NCBI RefSeq assembly: GCF_918797525.1
Contig: NZ_OU963893.1
Span: 4,216,001 to 4,280,000 of the forward strand
Direction: 5' to 3'
Length of the DNA stretch: 64,000 bases
Origin: an unidentified bacterial endosymbiont
GTDB lineage: Bacteria > Pseudomonadota > Gammaproteobacteria > Enterobacterales > Enterobacteriaceae
Within the stretch, counting starts at the first letter, position 1; each line of letters opens with the position of its first letter. The translations under genes and the position numbers were made by a program. Of this stretch, positions 41,278-50,344 are shown one piece after another. The notes beneath the pieces were generated by a model, which saw only the letters and a program-made list of their open reading frames with translations, ran no database searches and was not told the DNA's origin.

Positions 41278-42141
41278 TTATTCCTGCTCCAGCATCGCAT
41301 TTACCCATGCATCAAGGTTGGCGAAGGTTGGCTTAGAGGCAAGATGCAGAAGTTTACGCCCGGCATCTACCGCCAGCAGGGTCGGTTTACCGCCCGCCTG
41401 CGCGACCAGCACCGTGCGGACGCACTCCAGCAACGAGTGTTCAGCCCGCGCCTGCTGCTCCATTGAGTTCGCCAGCGGATCCATCAGGCAATAACAGAAA
41501 AAAACGCCGAGAAAGGTTCCCACCAGCGCCGCAGCCACCTTCAGGCCGATCAGCGCGATAGAGCCATCGATGGACTGCATGGTGATAATGATCCCCAGCA
41601 CCGCCGCGCAAATGCCGAACCCCGGCATGGCCTCAGCGGTACGCTGCAGCGAGCGCGAAGGGGCAAGCAGTTCCTCTTCGACCGTATCCAGCTCCTGGTC
41701 GAGGATCCCTTCCAGCTCGTGGGCATCGATTTTCCCCATCGCCATCAGACGGAAGTTATCGGCGATAAACGTCACCAGACGCTTTTGGGTCAGCACCAGC
41801 GGGTACTTCATAAAGATGGTGCTCTCTTCCGGCTGTTCAATATGCTGATCCAGCATCCGCAAACCACCGTTCTGTACCATCTCCAGCAGTTCGTACAGGC
41901 ACATTAACAGTTGGCGCTGAAATTCCGGTCCCATCTGCTTTTTGCTGATCACACCCTTTATCTGGTGCGCGATCTCTTTCAAAACATGCTTCGGATTACC
42001 GATAATCATGGCGCCAAAACCGGCGCCAAGAATGATAACAATTTCCGCTGGCTGCCAGATGGCAATTAACTGCCCGCCTGCTTCAAAATAACCGCCAAAG
42101 ACACAGCCTAACACAACCAATAAACCTAAAACCTTTTGCAT
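41278..42141 (-). CDS. lafT: LafT, MotA-like stator subunit
   Basis: 287-residue MotA homologue with four membrane helices (VLGLLVVLGCVFGGYF, IVIILGAGFGAMIIG, FGICAAVLGIIITM, AAALVGTFLGVFFCYCLMDPL). FGICAAVLGI and LVGTFLGVFFCYCLMDP correspond to the conserved MotA channel segments. It pairs with LafU. It follows lafS by 28 bases. Confidence 0.94.
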   Translation of the reverse strand: MQKVLGLLVVLGCVFGGYFEAGGQLIAIWQPAEIVIILGAGFGAMIIGNPKHVLKEIAHQIKGVISKKQMGPEFQRQLLMCLYELLEMVQNGGLRMLDQHIEQPEESTIFMKYPLVLTQKRLVTFIADNFRLMAMGKIDAHELEGILDQELDTVEEELLAPSRSLQRTAEAMPGFGICAAVLGIIITMQSIDGSIALIGLKVAAALVGTFLGVFFCYCLMDPLANSMEQQARAEHSLLECVRTVLVAQAGGKPTLLAVDAGRKLLHLASKPTFANLDAWVNAMLEQE

Positions 42142-42169
42142 TTAATCCTCCGCAAAATAATTCGCATTG

Positions 42170-42886
42170 TTAATCTGGATATAAACAATCACGAATTTTC
42201 TGCGTGATTTTTTTATTCATTTGACAAATTCGGGCCTCAGTCAGCCCCAGCACCAACGCGATCTCTTTTAAGTTCATGTCGTGTTGGTAATACATTGAGA
42301 GCACCAGCCCCTCTTTTTCATTTAGCTGTCCGAGGGCATAGCGGAGCATCTCCTGGGTGACGAACTGTTCTTCAAGCCCCCTGCCTTCCAGCAGTGAAAT
42401 ATGCCCTTCACCGCTCAGCAACGCATCGAGGCTTGCCAGCGTCTCTGCCCCTTCAAGCTGCTGAAATTCGAGATATTCCTCCGCCGTCAGCCCCGCCTGC
42501 GACAGCTCTTTCCACTCCGGCTCCCGCCCGAGTTGTTTGCGCAGATCGCGAATAAGATCTTTGATGTGATGGAACTTTTGCCGCAGTTGCCGGGGTCGCC
42601 AGTCGAGGCTGCGCAGTTCATCGAGGATCGCGCCGCGGATCCGTTGCACGGCATAGCCCGCAAAGCCTTCATCCGGCATGCCGTAGCGTCGAATAGCGTT
42701 GAGCAACCCGATTAACGCGGTTTGCTCCATATCCTGCCGGTCAATGACGCAGCTACACTGCGGCGCAAGCTGGCGCACCACTTTTCGCACCAGCGGCAGG
42801 TAGGCCTGTAAATAGTGGCTCTCCTGCTGCGGCGACAGCACGGGGGTCGCGCTGAATTCTTCTGACTCGTAAGCGTCCTGTAACAT
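42170..42886 (-). CDS. lafS: LafS, sigma-28-type factor of lateral flagella
   Basis: 238-residue FliA-type sigma factor. Region 2 is seen in YLPLVRKVVRQLAP, DMEQTALIGLLNAIRRYG and RIRGAILDELRSLDW, and region 4 in LNEKEGLVLSMYYQHDMNLKEIALVLGLTEARICQMNKKI. It should read the flagellin-type promoter upstream of lafA and be held in check by LfgM. It is encoded in the lafBCDEFSTU operon, so it is made after the hook-basal body genes are on. Confidence 0.94.
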   Translation of the reverse strand: MLQDAYESEEFSATPVLSPQQESHYLQAYLPLVRKVVRQLAPQCSCVIDRQDMEQTALIGLLNAIRRYGMPDEGFAGYAVQRIRGAILDELRSLDWRPRQLRQKFHHIKDLIRDLRKQLGREPEWKELSQAGLTAEEYLEFQQLEGAETLASLDALLSGEGHISLLEGRGLEEQFVTQEMLRYALGQLNEKEGLVLSMYYQHDMNLKEIALVLGLTEARICQMNKKITQKIRDCLYPD

Positions 42887-42906
42887 GGTTTTATCTGACC
42901 TGCCGC

Positions 42907-43371
42907 TTACTGAAATACAACTTTTTTCACCAGAATATCCTTATAAGGGGCGACGATTTTGCGCACCTTTAACTCTTTTTGCATCGCCTCGGCGAGCTGA
43001 TTTCTCATTTCGGATATTTTCATTGAACGTATTTCTTCATATTTCATTTCAGAAAGCCGTTCCACCGCGATACTCTGGTACAGGGGTTCCTGCTGCTTAA
43101 TCTGCTCTGACTCTTGTTCATTGTTCGCCACCATGACAAGTTCCGCCGACAAATAATGATCGGTGCCATCATCGTCATGAAACGTCACAATCGTCTCCTG
43201 TAAAGAAACGAAGAGGCTTTTGCTCTGATCCCTGTTGTCATCTGCCTCGTCATGCGCTGCGGCAGCGGTTTTTCCATTTCCCGCGAAGTGATAGACCCCC
43301 CAGCCGGTCGCCCCACCGACCATGACGGCCATGAGGGAGCTGATCACACTCGCTATAACAATTTTCTTCAT
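42907..43371 (-). CDS. lafF: LafF, FliL-like basal body protein
   Basis: 154 residues with one N-terminal membrane helix (VIASVISSLMAVMVGGATGWGVY) and a C-terminal FliL domain (IVTFHDDDGTDHYLSAELVMVAN, ending APYKDILVKKVVFQ). FliL sits around the stator and aids torque. It lies seven bases after lafE. Confidence 0.85.
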   Translation of the reverse strand: MKKIVIASVISSLMAVMVGGATGWGVYHFAGNGKTAAAAHDEADDNRDQSKSLFVSLQETIVTFHDDDGTDHYLSAELVMVANNEQESEQIKQQEPLYQSIAVERLSEMKYEEIRSMKISEMRNQLAEAMQKELKVRKIVAPYKDILVKKVVFQ

Positions 43372-43378
43372 TTTATGT

Positions 43379-44518
43379 TTACACTTTGATTAGGACGTAT
43401 TCGTTCTGTAAATGTTGAGATTCATCACTCAGCGATAAGGCTGACATCACCTCCTCCTGTTGATGGCCTGATTGTTGCTGTTGCTGTGATTGCCCGTCAG
43501 AGGAGACCTGCACGTTCACCTCCATAAAATTCTGCGCTGTCAGATGCTGGCGTAAGTCGTGGCTAAACTGCTGTAGCGAGCGGCACACGTCGCTCTGGCT
43601 GGCGCCGATATGCACCGTCAGCTTGCCGGCATCCAACTGTACGGCGATCTCAAGCTTGCCCAATGACGGTGGATCAAGGCGGATCGTTGAGGTTTGCTGC
43701 TGTTGCCCAATCTGAAACTGAATACGATCTTTGAGCAGTGCGGTCAGTTTCTCGCCCAGCTCATCAGGGGACATTTCCGTTAGCGGTGAAACGTGCGCGG
43801 AGATCACGCGATGGCTTACTGGCGTGCCGATCGCTGGCGTATTGTGTGGCGCCACGCTGCTCAGATTCTGAACCGCTGGCGCGGCGCGCTCGCTTTTCTT
43901 TATTACCTGTGGCCGGGAGGCGATGTGCTCATCCGCCGGTTTAACCCGCCCGGCACTCTGCTGTGAGGGTGACGGTTGCGCGGGGAAAATGGCCCGTACG
44001 TTTTGCGTGAAGAGAGAGGCAAGCGCCGCCTGCTGCTCTGGCGTCGCCTGCGCCTGCAGCACCGGCTGATTCAGGGTAACCAGCAGGCCCTGCAGCGCTG
44101 GCGGCAGCGATAAAACATCGGCCGGTTGTTGCGCTGCGTCCTGTCCCTTCTGCGCCAGTGCGCTGGCCCACTGACGCAGGCCAGAGGCATTCGCCACGCC
44201 GGATTGCGGCTGCGCCGTAGCCAGCATGGCGACCCTTTCGCCACCCGGGCGCGGCGTAAGCGCTGCCGGTTGCGTCTGCAGGGCCGGCGTGGGGAGCAAT
44301 AACGCCAGCAGCGCCTGCATTACGGCGGGGTCGTTCTCCCGATCGCGGTTTGCGTGCTGCGCCTGCTGTTGGGTGATTTTCGCGCCATACAGCCGTTCGG
44401 CCGCCTGCGGCAGTGAAAATGCCCCTGCGGCTGGCGCCGCGTTGAGCGCAGGCACCGCGCCATTTTCCGCTACGATATCGGTTAACGAGCCGGGCGCGGC
44501 CAGTAATACAGAGTTCAT
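43379..44518 (-). CDS. lafE: LafE, FliK-like hook-length control protein
   Basis: 379 residues. The first two thirds are low-complexity, rich in Ala, Pro and Gln, as in FliK. The conserved C-terminal domain is seen in TIRLDPPSLGKLEIAVQLDAGKLTVHI and the Gln-rich end. It measures the hook length and triggers the switch of export substrate. The gene overlaps lafD by four bases (ATGA). Confidence 0.88.
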   Translation of the reverse strand: MNSVLLAAPGSLTDIVAENGAVPALNAAPAAGAFSLPQAAERLYGAKITQQQAQHANRDRENDPAVMQALLALLLPTPALQTQPAALTPRPGGERVAMLATAQPQSGVANASGLRQWASALAQKGQDAAQQPADVLSLPPALQGLLVTLNQPVLQAQATPEQQAALASLFTQNVRAIFPAQPSPSQQSAGRVKPADEHIASRPQVIKKSERAAPAVQNLSSVAPHNTPAIGTPVSHRVISAHVSPLTEMSPDELGEKLTALLKDRIQFQIGQQQQTSTIRLDPPSLGKLEIAVQLDAGKLTVHIGASQSDVCRSLQQFSHDLRQHLTAQNFMEVNVQVSSDGQSQQQQQSGHQQEEVMSALSLSDESQHLQNEYVLIKV

Positions 44519-44829
44519 GCCTTCTCCGAAATGAGATTAACCATCGAGTACGCCAGCACGCCTTCCTGATGCTGCTGGTGTTTATCCATGCGTTCTTTGA
44601 GCAGCGCCGCACGCTGGCTGCGCCGCTCAATCAGCGCGGCAAACGCAGCGCGCAGCCTCTCCTTAACCGCACGCAGTTCCGTCTCTGACGTTTCCAGCGC
44701 TTCATAGCGCGCAAACTGACGCATCACCTGCTGGTGCAGCGCAGGCAAACGACGCCAGCGCTGCTTGTCGAGGGCTTCGTTCATCGCGTCGATCAACGCA
44801 TACAGTTGGTGTTGGCTGTGCTTGTCCAT
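44515..44829 (-). CDS. lafD: LafD, FliT-like chaperone
   Basis: 104-residue, almost wholly helical protein (LYALIDAMNEALDKQRWRRLPALHQQVMRQFARYEAL), the size and place of FliT-type chaperones of the filament cap. Function is inferred from position in the laf operon. Start MDKHSQHQLY is four bases after lafC; the longer frame overlaps lafC. Confidence 0.75.
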   Translation of the reverse strand: MDKHSQHQLYALIDAMNEALDKQRWRRLPALHQQVMRQFARYEALETSETELRAVKERLRAAFAALIERRSQRAALLKERMDKHQQHQEGVLAYSMVNLISEKA

Positions 44830-44833
44830 CGCC

Positions 44834-45226
44834 TTAACCCAGCTTTTCTGCCAGACCTTCCCAGCCTTCACGCAGGTTGGTCAGGATGACGATTACTTCA
44901 TCGATTTTTTCCAACGACAGTTCGCCGCTGGCCTCATACAGACGGTAGACGCAGTGGTCATACAGCCGGGAGAGATTCACCACCAGCTCGCCGCCGGTTT
45001 CAAACTCCAGCGAACTGGTCAGGGCATTGAGAATATCGATGCATTTATTAATGCTTTGCGCTTTCTTCTCGAACCGTTTGTATTCAATATGACTTTTGGC
45101 GCGCTCCAGCTCGTCCATCAGGCCGGAAAAAAGCACCAGGACCAGCTCCAGGGGCGATGCCGCCGCGGTGCGGGCAGCGAGATCGATCTCTTTGTATTGC
45201 GAATAACCGTCCTGCGTGTCGTACAT
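44834..45226 (-). CDS. lafC: LafC, FliS-like flagellin chaperone
   Basis: 130-residue FliS homologue: the N-terminal YSQYKEIDLAARTAAASPLELVLVLFSGLMDELERAK and the helical LYDHCVYRLYEASGELS fit the four-helix FliS bundle. It would hold LafA subunits before export. Confidence 0.92.
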   Translation of the reverse strand: MYDTQDGYSQYKEIDLAARTAAASPLELVLVLFSGLMDELERAKSHIEYKRFEKKAQSINKCIDILNALTSSLEFETGGELVVNLSRLYDHCVYRLYEASGELSLEKIDEVIVILTNLREGWEGLAEKLG

Positions 45227-45258
45227 TTTTAGTCTCTTTCTTTATGTCATTCCGTGGC

Positions 45259-46578
45259 TTACATAAACGCAGCCATGCTCGTTTTCATGGTGTACACCTC
45301 GATCAAGGTATTGGTGTACTCCTCCACATAGCGCTCATAGTTGGTGTTGTAGGTCTCGGTTAAGCGATCGGCCTGGTCCTGAATTTTATCCTGCTGATCG
45401 TCAATGTTCTGTTGGCGCAGAGTGAGAATGCCGTCGCTGGAATTGAGGTAGCTGTCCATCAGGTCGTCCATTTGCGCGACCATGCTGTCGTCGCCGACGA
45501 AGATTGAGGTCAGGCCGTCCGGATTTTCTTCCATTGCCTCATTAAACCGATCGGAGTCGATCTGCAGGTGACCGCTGGTATCAAGGGTGATGCCGTAGTC
45601 CACAATCGACACGCCGTTGTACGTCGCGTGGGTCAGGTCGTCGAGCTGGCTGGCGAGCGATTTCAGCCCCGAATCACCGGCGAAAACCCCCGCGCTGGTG
45701 CTGTCGCTGCCGTTGGTGGTCAGTGAATCAACGGTATCTACCAGGGTGTTATAAGCATCCACAAAGGTCTGCACTTTCGCTTGGGTGCCGCTGGGATCTT
45801 CCGCCACGGTAAAGGTGGTAAGCTCATCATCCGCAGAGGTAACCTCGGTAAAGGTCATGGATACGCCGGGCACCACATCATCAAAGGTATTGCTGCTGTT
45901 GGTTATGGCCGGTCCCGTGGCACTGCCGAGATGGACGATCGCATCTTGCGCGTTCGTCATCACGCTGTACGTCGGTGCGGTCGGGTTGGTATCGGTTGAG
46001 GGATCGTGATCGGCCACGGACACGGAAAATGCGCTCTGCGCGCCGGTCGTCTCCGAGGTCAACATAATGGTGGTCGTACCATCGGTTTTGACCAGCGCTG
46101 CCGACACGCCCGGATTATCATCGGAGTCGTTAATGGCGTTAACCAACTCGCTGGCGTCGATATAACCATCGCCGTCGCCGTTTGCATCGGCGGTGGAGAG
46201 GTCGATATCCATGGTGCTGTCGCCCATGGTCAGCTCGAAGGTCCCGGTGGCGGAATAGGCGTCATCGCTCAGATTGAAGGTGGACTGCTGCGCCTGCGCC
46301 AGTTGCTCCACGTAAAATGAGTAGGTGCCAGCCTGCGCCTGAGAGTTGGCAGTAATGGTCGCGGAGTCACTATTTGACGTCGCCGAAAACGTCACCGGGC
46401 CATCGGTATCGCTGTTCAGCGCATCAATAGCCGTTTGAAAATCGGTCAGGGCGGAATTTAAGGTATCCAGCCCGCTGCTTTCCGCGTCCAGTTCCGACTG
46501 CTTCTGCTGCAGACTCGCCGCCTGGGTGGCGACATCGGCATAAGCAATCTCTTGTGCGATAGTTCTTGGGTTAATCAT
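45259..46578 (-). CDS. lafB: LafB, FliD-like filament cap protein
   Basis: 439 residues. The start MINPRTIAQEIAYADVATQAAS and a C-terminal coiled coil (LRQQNIDDQQDKIQDQADRLTETYNTNYERYVEEYTNTLIEVY, ending TSMAAFM) are FliD hallmarks, with a variable centre. Start is chosen at MINPRT, in line with known LafB proteins; an earlier frame has no ribosome site. The sigma-54 promoter at 46610-46626 starts this operon (lafB to lafU). Confidence 0.92.
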   Translation of the reverse strand: MINPRTIAQEIAYADVATQAASLQQKQSELDAESSGLDTLNSALTDFQTAIDALNSDTDGPVTFSATSNSDSATITANSQAQAGTYSFYVEQLAQAQQSTFNLSDDAYSATGTFELTMGDSTMDIDLSTADANGDGDGYIDASELVNAINDSDDNPGVSAALVKTDGTTTIMLTSETTGAQSAFSVSVADHDPSTDTNPTAPTYSVMTNAQDAIVHLGSATGPAITNSSNTFDDVVPGVSMTFTEVTSADDELTTFTVAEDPSGTQAKVQTFVDAYNTLVDTVDSLTTNGSDSTSAGVFAGDSGLKSLASQLDDLTHATYNGVSIVDYGITLDTSGHLQIDSDRFNEAMEENPDGLTSIFVGDDSMVAQMDDLMDSYLNSSDGILTLRQQNIDDQQDKIQDQADRLTETYNTNYERYVEEYTNTLIEVYTMKTSMAAFM

Positions 46579-46609
46579 GAATGACTCCGTGCGTCGATAG
46601 CGATTAGTT

Positions 46610-46626
46610 AGCAACAACTATGCCAA
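46610..46626 (-). promoter_or_regulatory. Sigma-54 promoter of lafB operon
   Basis: On the minus strand: TTGGCATAGTTGTTGCT, with GG and GC ten bases apart, close to the consensus TGGCAC-N5-TTGC. It is 31 bases before the lafB start. LafK, a sigma-54 activator of Flag-2, is the expected regulator. Confidence 0.85.
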
Positions 46627-46717
46627 CTCGTTAAAGCACATTAAATCAACAGGTTAAAAACAAAGCGGAAAGGTAATTTCCGCAAAGAGGAAACGTTTCC
46701 TGACGTTCTGCTGCCGC

Positions 46718-46753
46718 AAAAAGCACAACACCGCCAGACGGCGGTGTTGTGCT
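46718..46753 (-). terminator. Rho-independent terminator of lafA
   Basis: Perfect 14-bp stem (AGCACAACACCGCC and its inverse) with an AGAC loop. On the minus strand it is followed by TTTTTGCGG. It separates the flagellin gene from the lafB operon and explains why the latter has its own promoter. Confidence 0.9.
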
Positions 46754-46780
46754 GTGCGTGATTTCACCGCGAAGCAGGCA

Positions 46781-47686
46781 TTACTGCAGCAGGCTGGAAA
46801 CCATGCTGGACATGCTGTTGGACTGTTTGAGCATGGTGATGCCGGTCTGCATCAGAGCCTGCTGTTTAGTCATGTTGGACGCTTCCGTCGCGTAGTCGGT
46901 ATCCATGATGTTACCGATAGCGACTTCCGTATTGTCCTGCATGCTGGTCAGGTTATTAGCCGTATCGTTCAGACGGTTAATAGATGCACCCAGCTTGGAC
47001 TGGATTTTGGAAACATCATCCATTGCGGTAGAGATGGTGGTGATCATCGCGTTCGCAGAGCCGGAAGCCGTCAGCTCGGTGCCGCCGGAGATGGTGCTGC
47101 CGTCCGTCTGGTCAGACTTAAAGGAGGCGCTCACCGCTTCCAGATCATCAACCAGGGAGCCCAGTTGGCTGGAGATGTCGACGGTCATGGTGTCTGAAGA
47201 CTCCGCGCCGACCTGGAAAGTAACCGCGCTCTGGAACAGACCATCTTTGCCGGTGTTGCTGGTGCCGGAAACGCCGAACAGGTTGGTGCCGCCGTAGGTG
47301 GTGTTCTGCAGCATGTCGGACATCTGCTGGCCCAGTTCGTCGAACTCGTCCTGCATCGCCTGCAGGTCATCGTCGCTGTAGGTGCCGTTCGCTGCCTGAG
47401 TAGACAGGTCTTTCATGCGGCCCAGCACGTCAGACATTTCATCAAACATGCTGTCAGCGGTCTGCAGCATGGCAGTCGCATCGTTGATGTTGCTCAGCGC
47501 AACGCCCATACCGCTGGACTGTGCGGTCAGGCGGTTAGCAATCTGTTTGCCCGCGGCGTCATCAGCAGAAGAATTAATGCGATTCCCGGTCGCTAAACGT
47601 TCCATAGAAGTAGACAGGGAAGAATTACTTTTATTGATGGCATTAACCGCTGCCATTGAAGCGTTATTGGTATTAATAGATAACAT
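46781..47686 (-). CDS. lafA: LafA, lateral flagellin
   Basis: 301-residue flagellin. Conserved D0/D1 ends: MLSINTNNASMAAVNAINKSNSSLSTSMERLATGNRINSSADDAAG at the start and ASNMTKQQALMQTGITMLKQSNSMSSMVSSLLQ at the end. The variable centre is short, rich in Ser, Thr and Asp. It polymerises into the lateral filament. It is a single-gene unit with its own promoter and terminator. Modification by the glycosyltransferase and FliB-like genes near 61100-64000 is possible. Confidence 0.96.
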   Translation of the reverse strand: MLSINTNNASMAAVNAINKSNSSLSTSMERLATGNRINSSADDAAGKQIANRLTAQSSGMGVALSNINDATAMLQTADSMFDEMSDVLGRMKDLSTQAANGTYSDDDLQAMQDEFDELGQQMSDMLQNTTYGGTNLFGVSGTSNTGKDGLFQSAVTFQVGAESSDTMTVDISSQLGSLVDDLEAVSASFKSDQTDGSTISGGTELTASGSANAMITTISTAMDDVSKIQSKLGASINRLNDTANNLTSMQDNTEVAIGNIMDTDYATEASNMTKQQALMQTGITMLKQSNSMSSMVSSLLQ

Positions 47687-48253
47687 GGTACTGCTCCTTG
47701 GGATTACTCGTTATTGCTTCGATACCCCCATAAAAACGGCCCACGAATGCGAAAACTTAACGACGGAAAAAAAAATTTTTCGACGCCAGCGTGAAAACCT
47801 GTATTGCCTGACAAAAAGTGGCGATGCCACAAATAGCCTGGATTTTTACAGCGCGTAGAAAAACATTTATATCCTATTGATAAAAAAGAGATTTAACATC
47901 TAATGGAAAGTCAATTAAGATTAAATTAAAAGATTATTCGTAATATCTATCGTACCTGCACGGGTGGGCGTCTGTCCCCATTAATCACCTGAAATAGCTT
48001 AAGATTATCCTTAAGAAAGACGATTTAATATCCAACTCAAGGCTTGGGTTTTACATTCAGTTGCAAATAGTGTGTGCATTTGTATTGTTAGTCTCAGATT
48101 GTTTAGCTACATTTCCAATCCATTTTGAATGACCTTAAAAACACAATAAAAATTAATGTCGTGCTTAAGTTTTTGAATAGCACAAAAAGACACGTCGGCT
48201 GGCTTAACAATTTTTTAATACACTGGTTTTAGCGGTGTGATATTAAGGATATT
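47687..48253. other. Divergent promoter region between lafA and lafZ
   Basis: 567 bases. It holds the lafA promoter and, near 48240, the AAGGATATT ribosome site of lafZ. Most of the rest is strongly AT-rich. No gene or further motif was recognised. Confidence 0.6.
47732..47760 (-). promoter_or_regulatory. Sigma-28-like promoter of lafA
   Basis: On the minus strand TAAGTTTT, 11 bases, GCCGTTTT, close to the class-3 flagellar consensus TAAAGTTT-N11-GCCGATAA. It lies about 46 bases before the lafA start. LafS would be the sigma factor. Confidence 0.7.
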
Positions 48254-49199
48254 ATGAATATTACACAGGTAGATAACTCAATGATCATAGTAGTCAATAA
48301 ATGGCGAATGGTTCCTTCACTCAATGCGTTAATCCATTGTGAAACGGGAGAAACGCGTCGCCTCGGTGAATACCATTTCATTCTTTTAGAAACGTTAGCT
48401 AAAAATGCGGACACCGTTTTAGCCCGCTCTTATTTGATGACGGAGGTATGGAAAAACCGCATCGTCGGAGGAAATAGCCTGCCGACCGCCATTCATGCTC
48501 TGCGCGTTGCCATTGATGACGACGGAAAGCAGCAAGAAATCATTAAGACTATCCCGAAGAAGGGCTATCTTTTTAATAAAAATTATCTGACGCTGGAATT
48601 CCCCGCCGCCCAGGCGGAAACGCTCGATGAAACAACCGCAACAGCTAAAGAAGAGAGTAGCATGCAGGCCCAGGAGGCGCCGGAAACCGCGAGTGCGGCA
48701 CCACGCCAGGAGGAGAACGTTATCGTTGAGGCGGAGAAAATTAAACGTCGCTACCCCCCATTCCTCCTTCCCGGAATAGCATCTATCTTATTGATAACCA
48801 TGGCATTAATCTTTTTCGCCATGCCGTTAATCACCTCCCCCTCGCCCGATGCTCCACAGCTGGTGAAAGAAAAGTTCGACAACGTCAGCCACATTGCGGC
48901 TTACCATCTTTATACCACCGCGCCAAATAAAAAAACGGCCCGCATTAGGTGCCCGGCATATTCAACCCGTATTGCAGCACATTAATGCATTATTAGTCGC
49001 ACGTAATGCTAAAATCGAACTGTACTATAAACTGGCGATGAGCTCATTCACCGTCGATATGGTCATCAAAACCCCGTGCAATAGCAGCAGGCAATTAGCC
49101 TTGAATTTCGAAAACTGGCAAAACAAAAACAGTGAAATGAATACGGTTATGTATCAGGAAGTAGAAAAATTGTTAAAGGAATTACCTCAGTGCCAATAA
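48254..49199 (+). pseudogene. lafZ: LafZ, ToxR-like transmembrane regulator, frameshifted
   Basis: The first frame (48254-48985) gives an N-terminal winged helix of the ToxR/CadC type (VVNKWRMVPSLNALIHCETGETRRLGEYHFILLETLAKNAD) and a membrane helix near 175-200 (LPGIASILLITMALIFFAM). The natural continuation is in the next frame up to 49199 (LGARHIQPVLQHINALLVARNAKIELYYKL). The switch is at a run of seven A at 48929-48935; six A would restore a single frame of about 314 residues. It may be a real mutation, phase variation, slippage or a sequencing error. Confidence 0.8.
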
Positions 49200-49273
49200 C
49201 AGTGACGCTCCGCTCCGGATAAGAAACAGTCTTATTGTTATTTACTCCTGAATTCATTTCTCAGCGGGAGGGA

Positions 49274-50275
49274 TTAGCGCAATAAACTGCGCACGGTTTG
49301 CCCTGATATCCGGGCCTGACCCTTCACCGCCTGCGCCAGGATATGATAGTTATGGTTAGCGTTATCCAGCACGCCGCCCAGTGTCGTCGACGCCTGTATC
49401 GCGCTGTCCGCCTGCGGGAAACGGGCCATGTTATCGATCAGCTGGCGGGCTTTCTCCTGCTGAACGGCCATCTGCGCACGCTGTTCGCCAATCGTATCCA
49501 GCGCCTTCTGTAGGCTATCGCCTGCGCGGGTTGTACCCTGACGCACGCTTTGCAGCACGTCGTCCGCAAGCGATGGTTCGGGGAAGGTTGTCAACGGCGT
49601 AAAAGCTGACGGCCTGGCCCCCTCTTCATGTACGCTCAGCGTCTGCGCGATATGCGGCCACGACGTTTCAGCGCTCGAAAAGGTGACGCTCCCCTGTCGC
49701 GCATGCACCTGAATACCGACCCGGCGCAGGGCGTTGCCCATCATCACGTTGTACTGCCCGGCGTCAACCTCGTCCCCCACCGACACCGCCGAAAGCAGCG
49801 TGCGACGACCATCGGACACGCTGAACATGCACGCCCCCGATGACGGGTTTTGCATCCGCTCCGCCAGCGCCGGGGCGTGAAACATGACGCGCGCCTCCCC
49901 CTGAAGCACCGGTTTGAGCTGCCTGTCGACCGACTGCCCCGCCAGCGCCACGCGTAGCTCCAGCATGCGGGTAATGTCCCTGGCGTTCTGTTGCGCCCCC
50001 TGCCCACCGCGATGCGCGACGTGGCGATAGTTCATCAACTGCTGCTCGAGCTGTGCAAGATAGCCATCGGCCTGCTGCAGCGTCGTAATTTGGTCGTTAA
50101 GCTGAACGCTGTAACGCTGCGGCCGGGTGGCGATCAGCGGCGAAGCCGGATAATCGCTCGCCACAGCAGAGGGTTTTTGACGAACGGGGGCATTCTTCGC
50201 GACGGCGTGCTGCCCAACGGAAGGATTTAGCGCTCCGCCAGCGGAGAGGGAGGTTGTGTTTAAGCCGACCTGCAT
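49274..50275 (-). CDS. lafW: LafW, hook-associated protein of lateral flagella
   Basis: 333 residues without a strong general family match, but its place between lfgL and lafZ and its coiled-coil regions (NDQITTLQQADGYLAQLEQQLMNYRHV near the N-terminus, IGEQRAQMAVQQEKARQLIDNM near the C-terminus) fit LafW of the E. coli Flag-2 cluster. It is thought to act at the hook-filament junction. It starts 69 bases after the lfgL stop. Confidence 0.8.
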   Translation of the reverse strand: MQVGLNTTSLSAGGALNPSVGQHAVAKNAPVRQKPSAVASDYPASPLIATRPQRYSVQLNDQITTLQQADGYLAQLEQQLMNYRHVAHRGGQGAQQNARDITRMLELRVALAGQSVDRQLKPVLQGEARVMFHAPALAERMQNPSSGACMFSVSDGRRTLLSAVSVGDEVDAGQYNVMMGNALRRVGIQVHARQGSVTFSSAETSWPHIAQTLSVHEEGARPSAFTPLTTFPEPSLADDVLQSVRQGTTRAGDSLQKALDTIGEQRAQMAVQQEKARQLIDNMARFPQADSAIQASTTLGGVLDNANHNYHILAQAVKGQARISGQTVRSLLR

Positions 50276-50344
50276 AGTATTCCTGATGATTGCTTACGCA
50301 CGAAGGCAGCCGCCCGGCTGGACCGCTGCCCTGGTGTTAATGGG

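Noticed and set aside
48180..48253. TGGCTTAAC stretch before lafZ as a sigma-54 promoter
   Set aside because: No GC dinucleotide ten bases after the GG.
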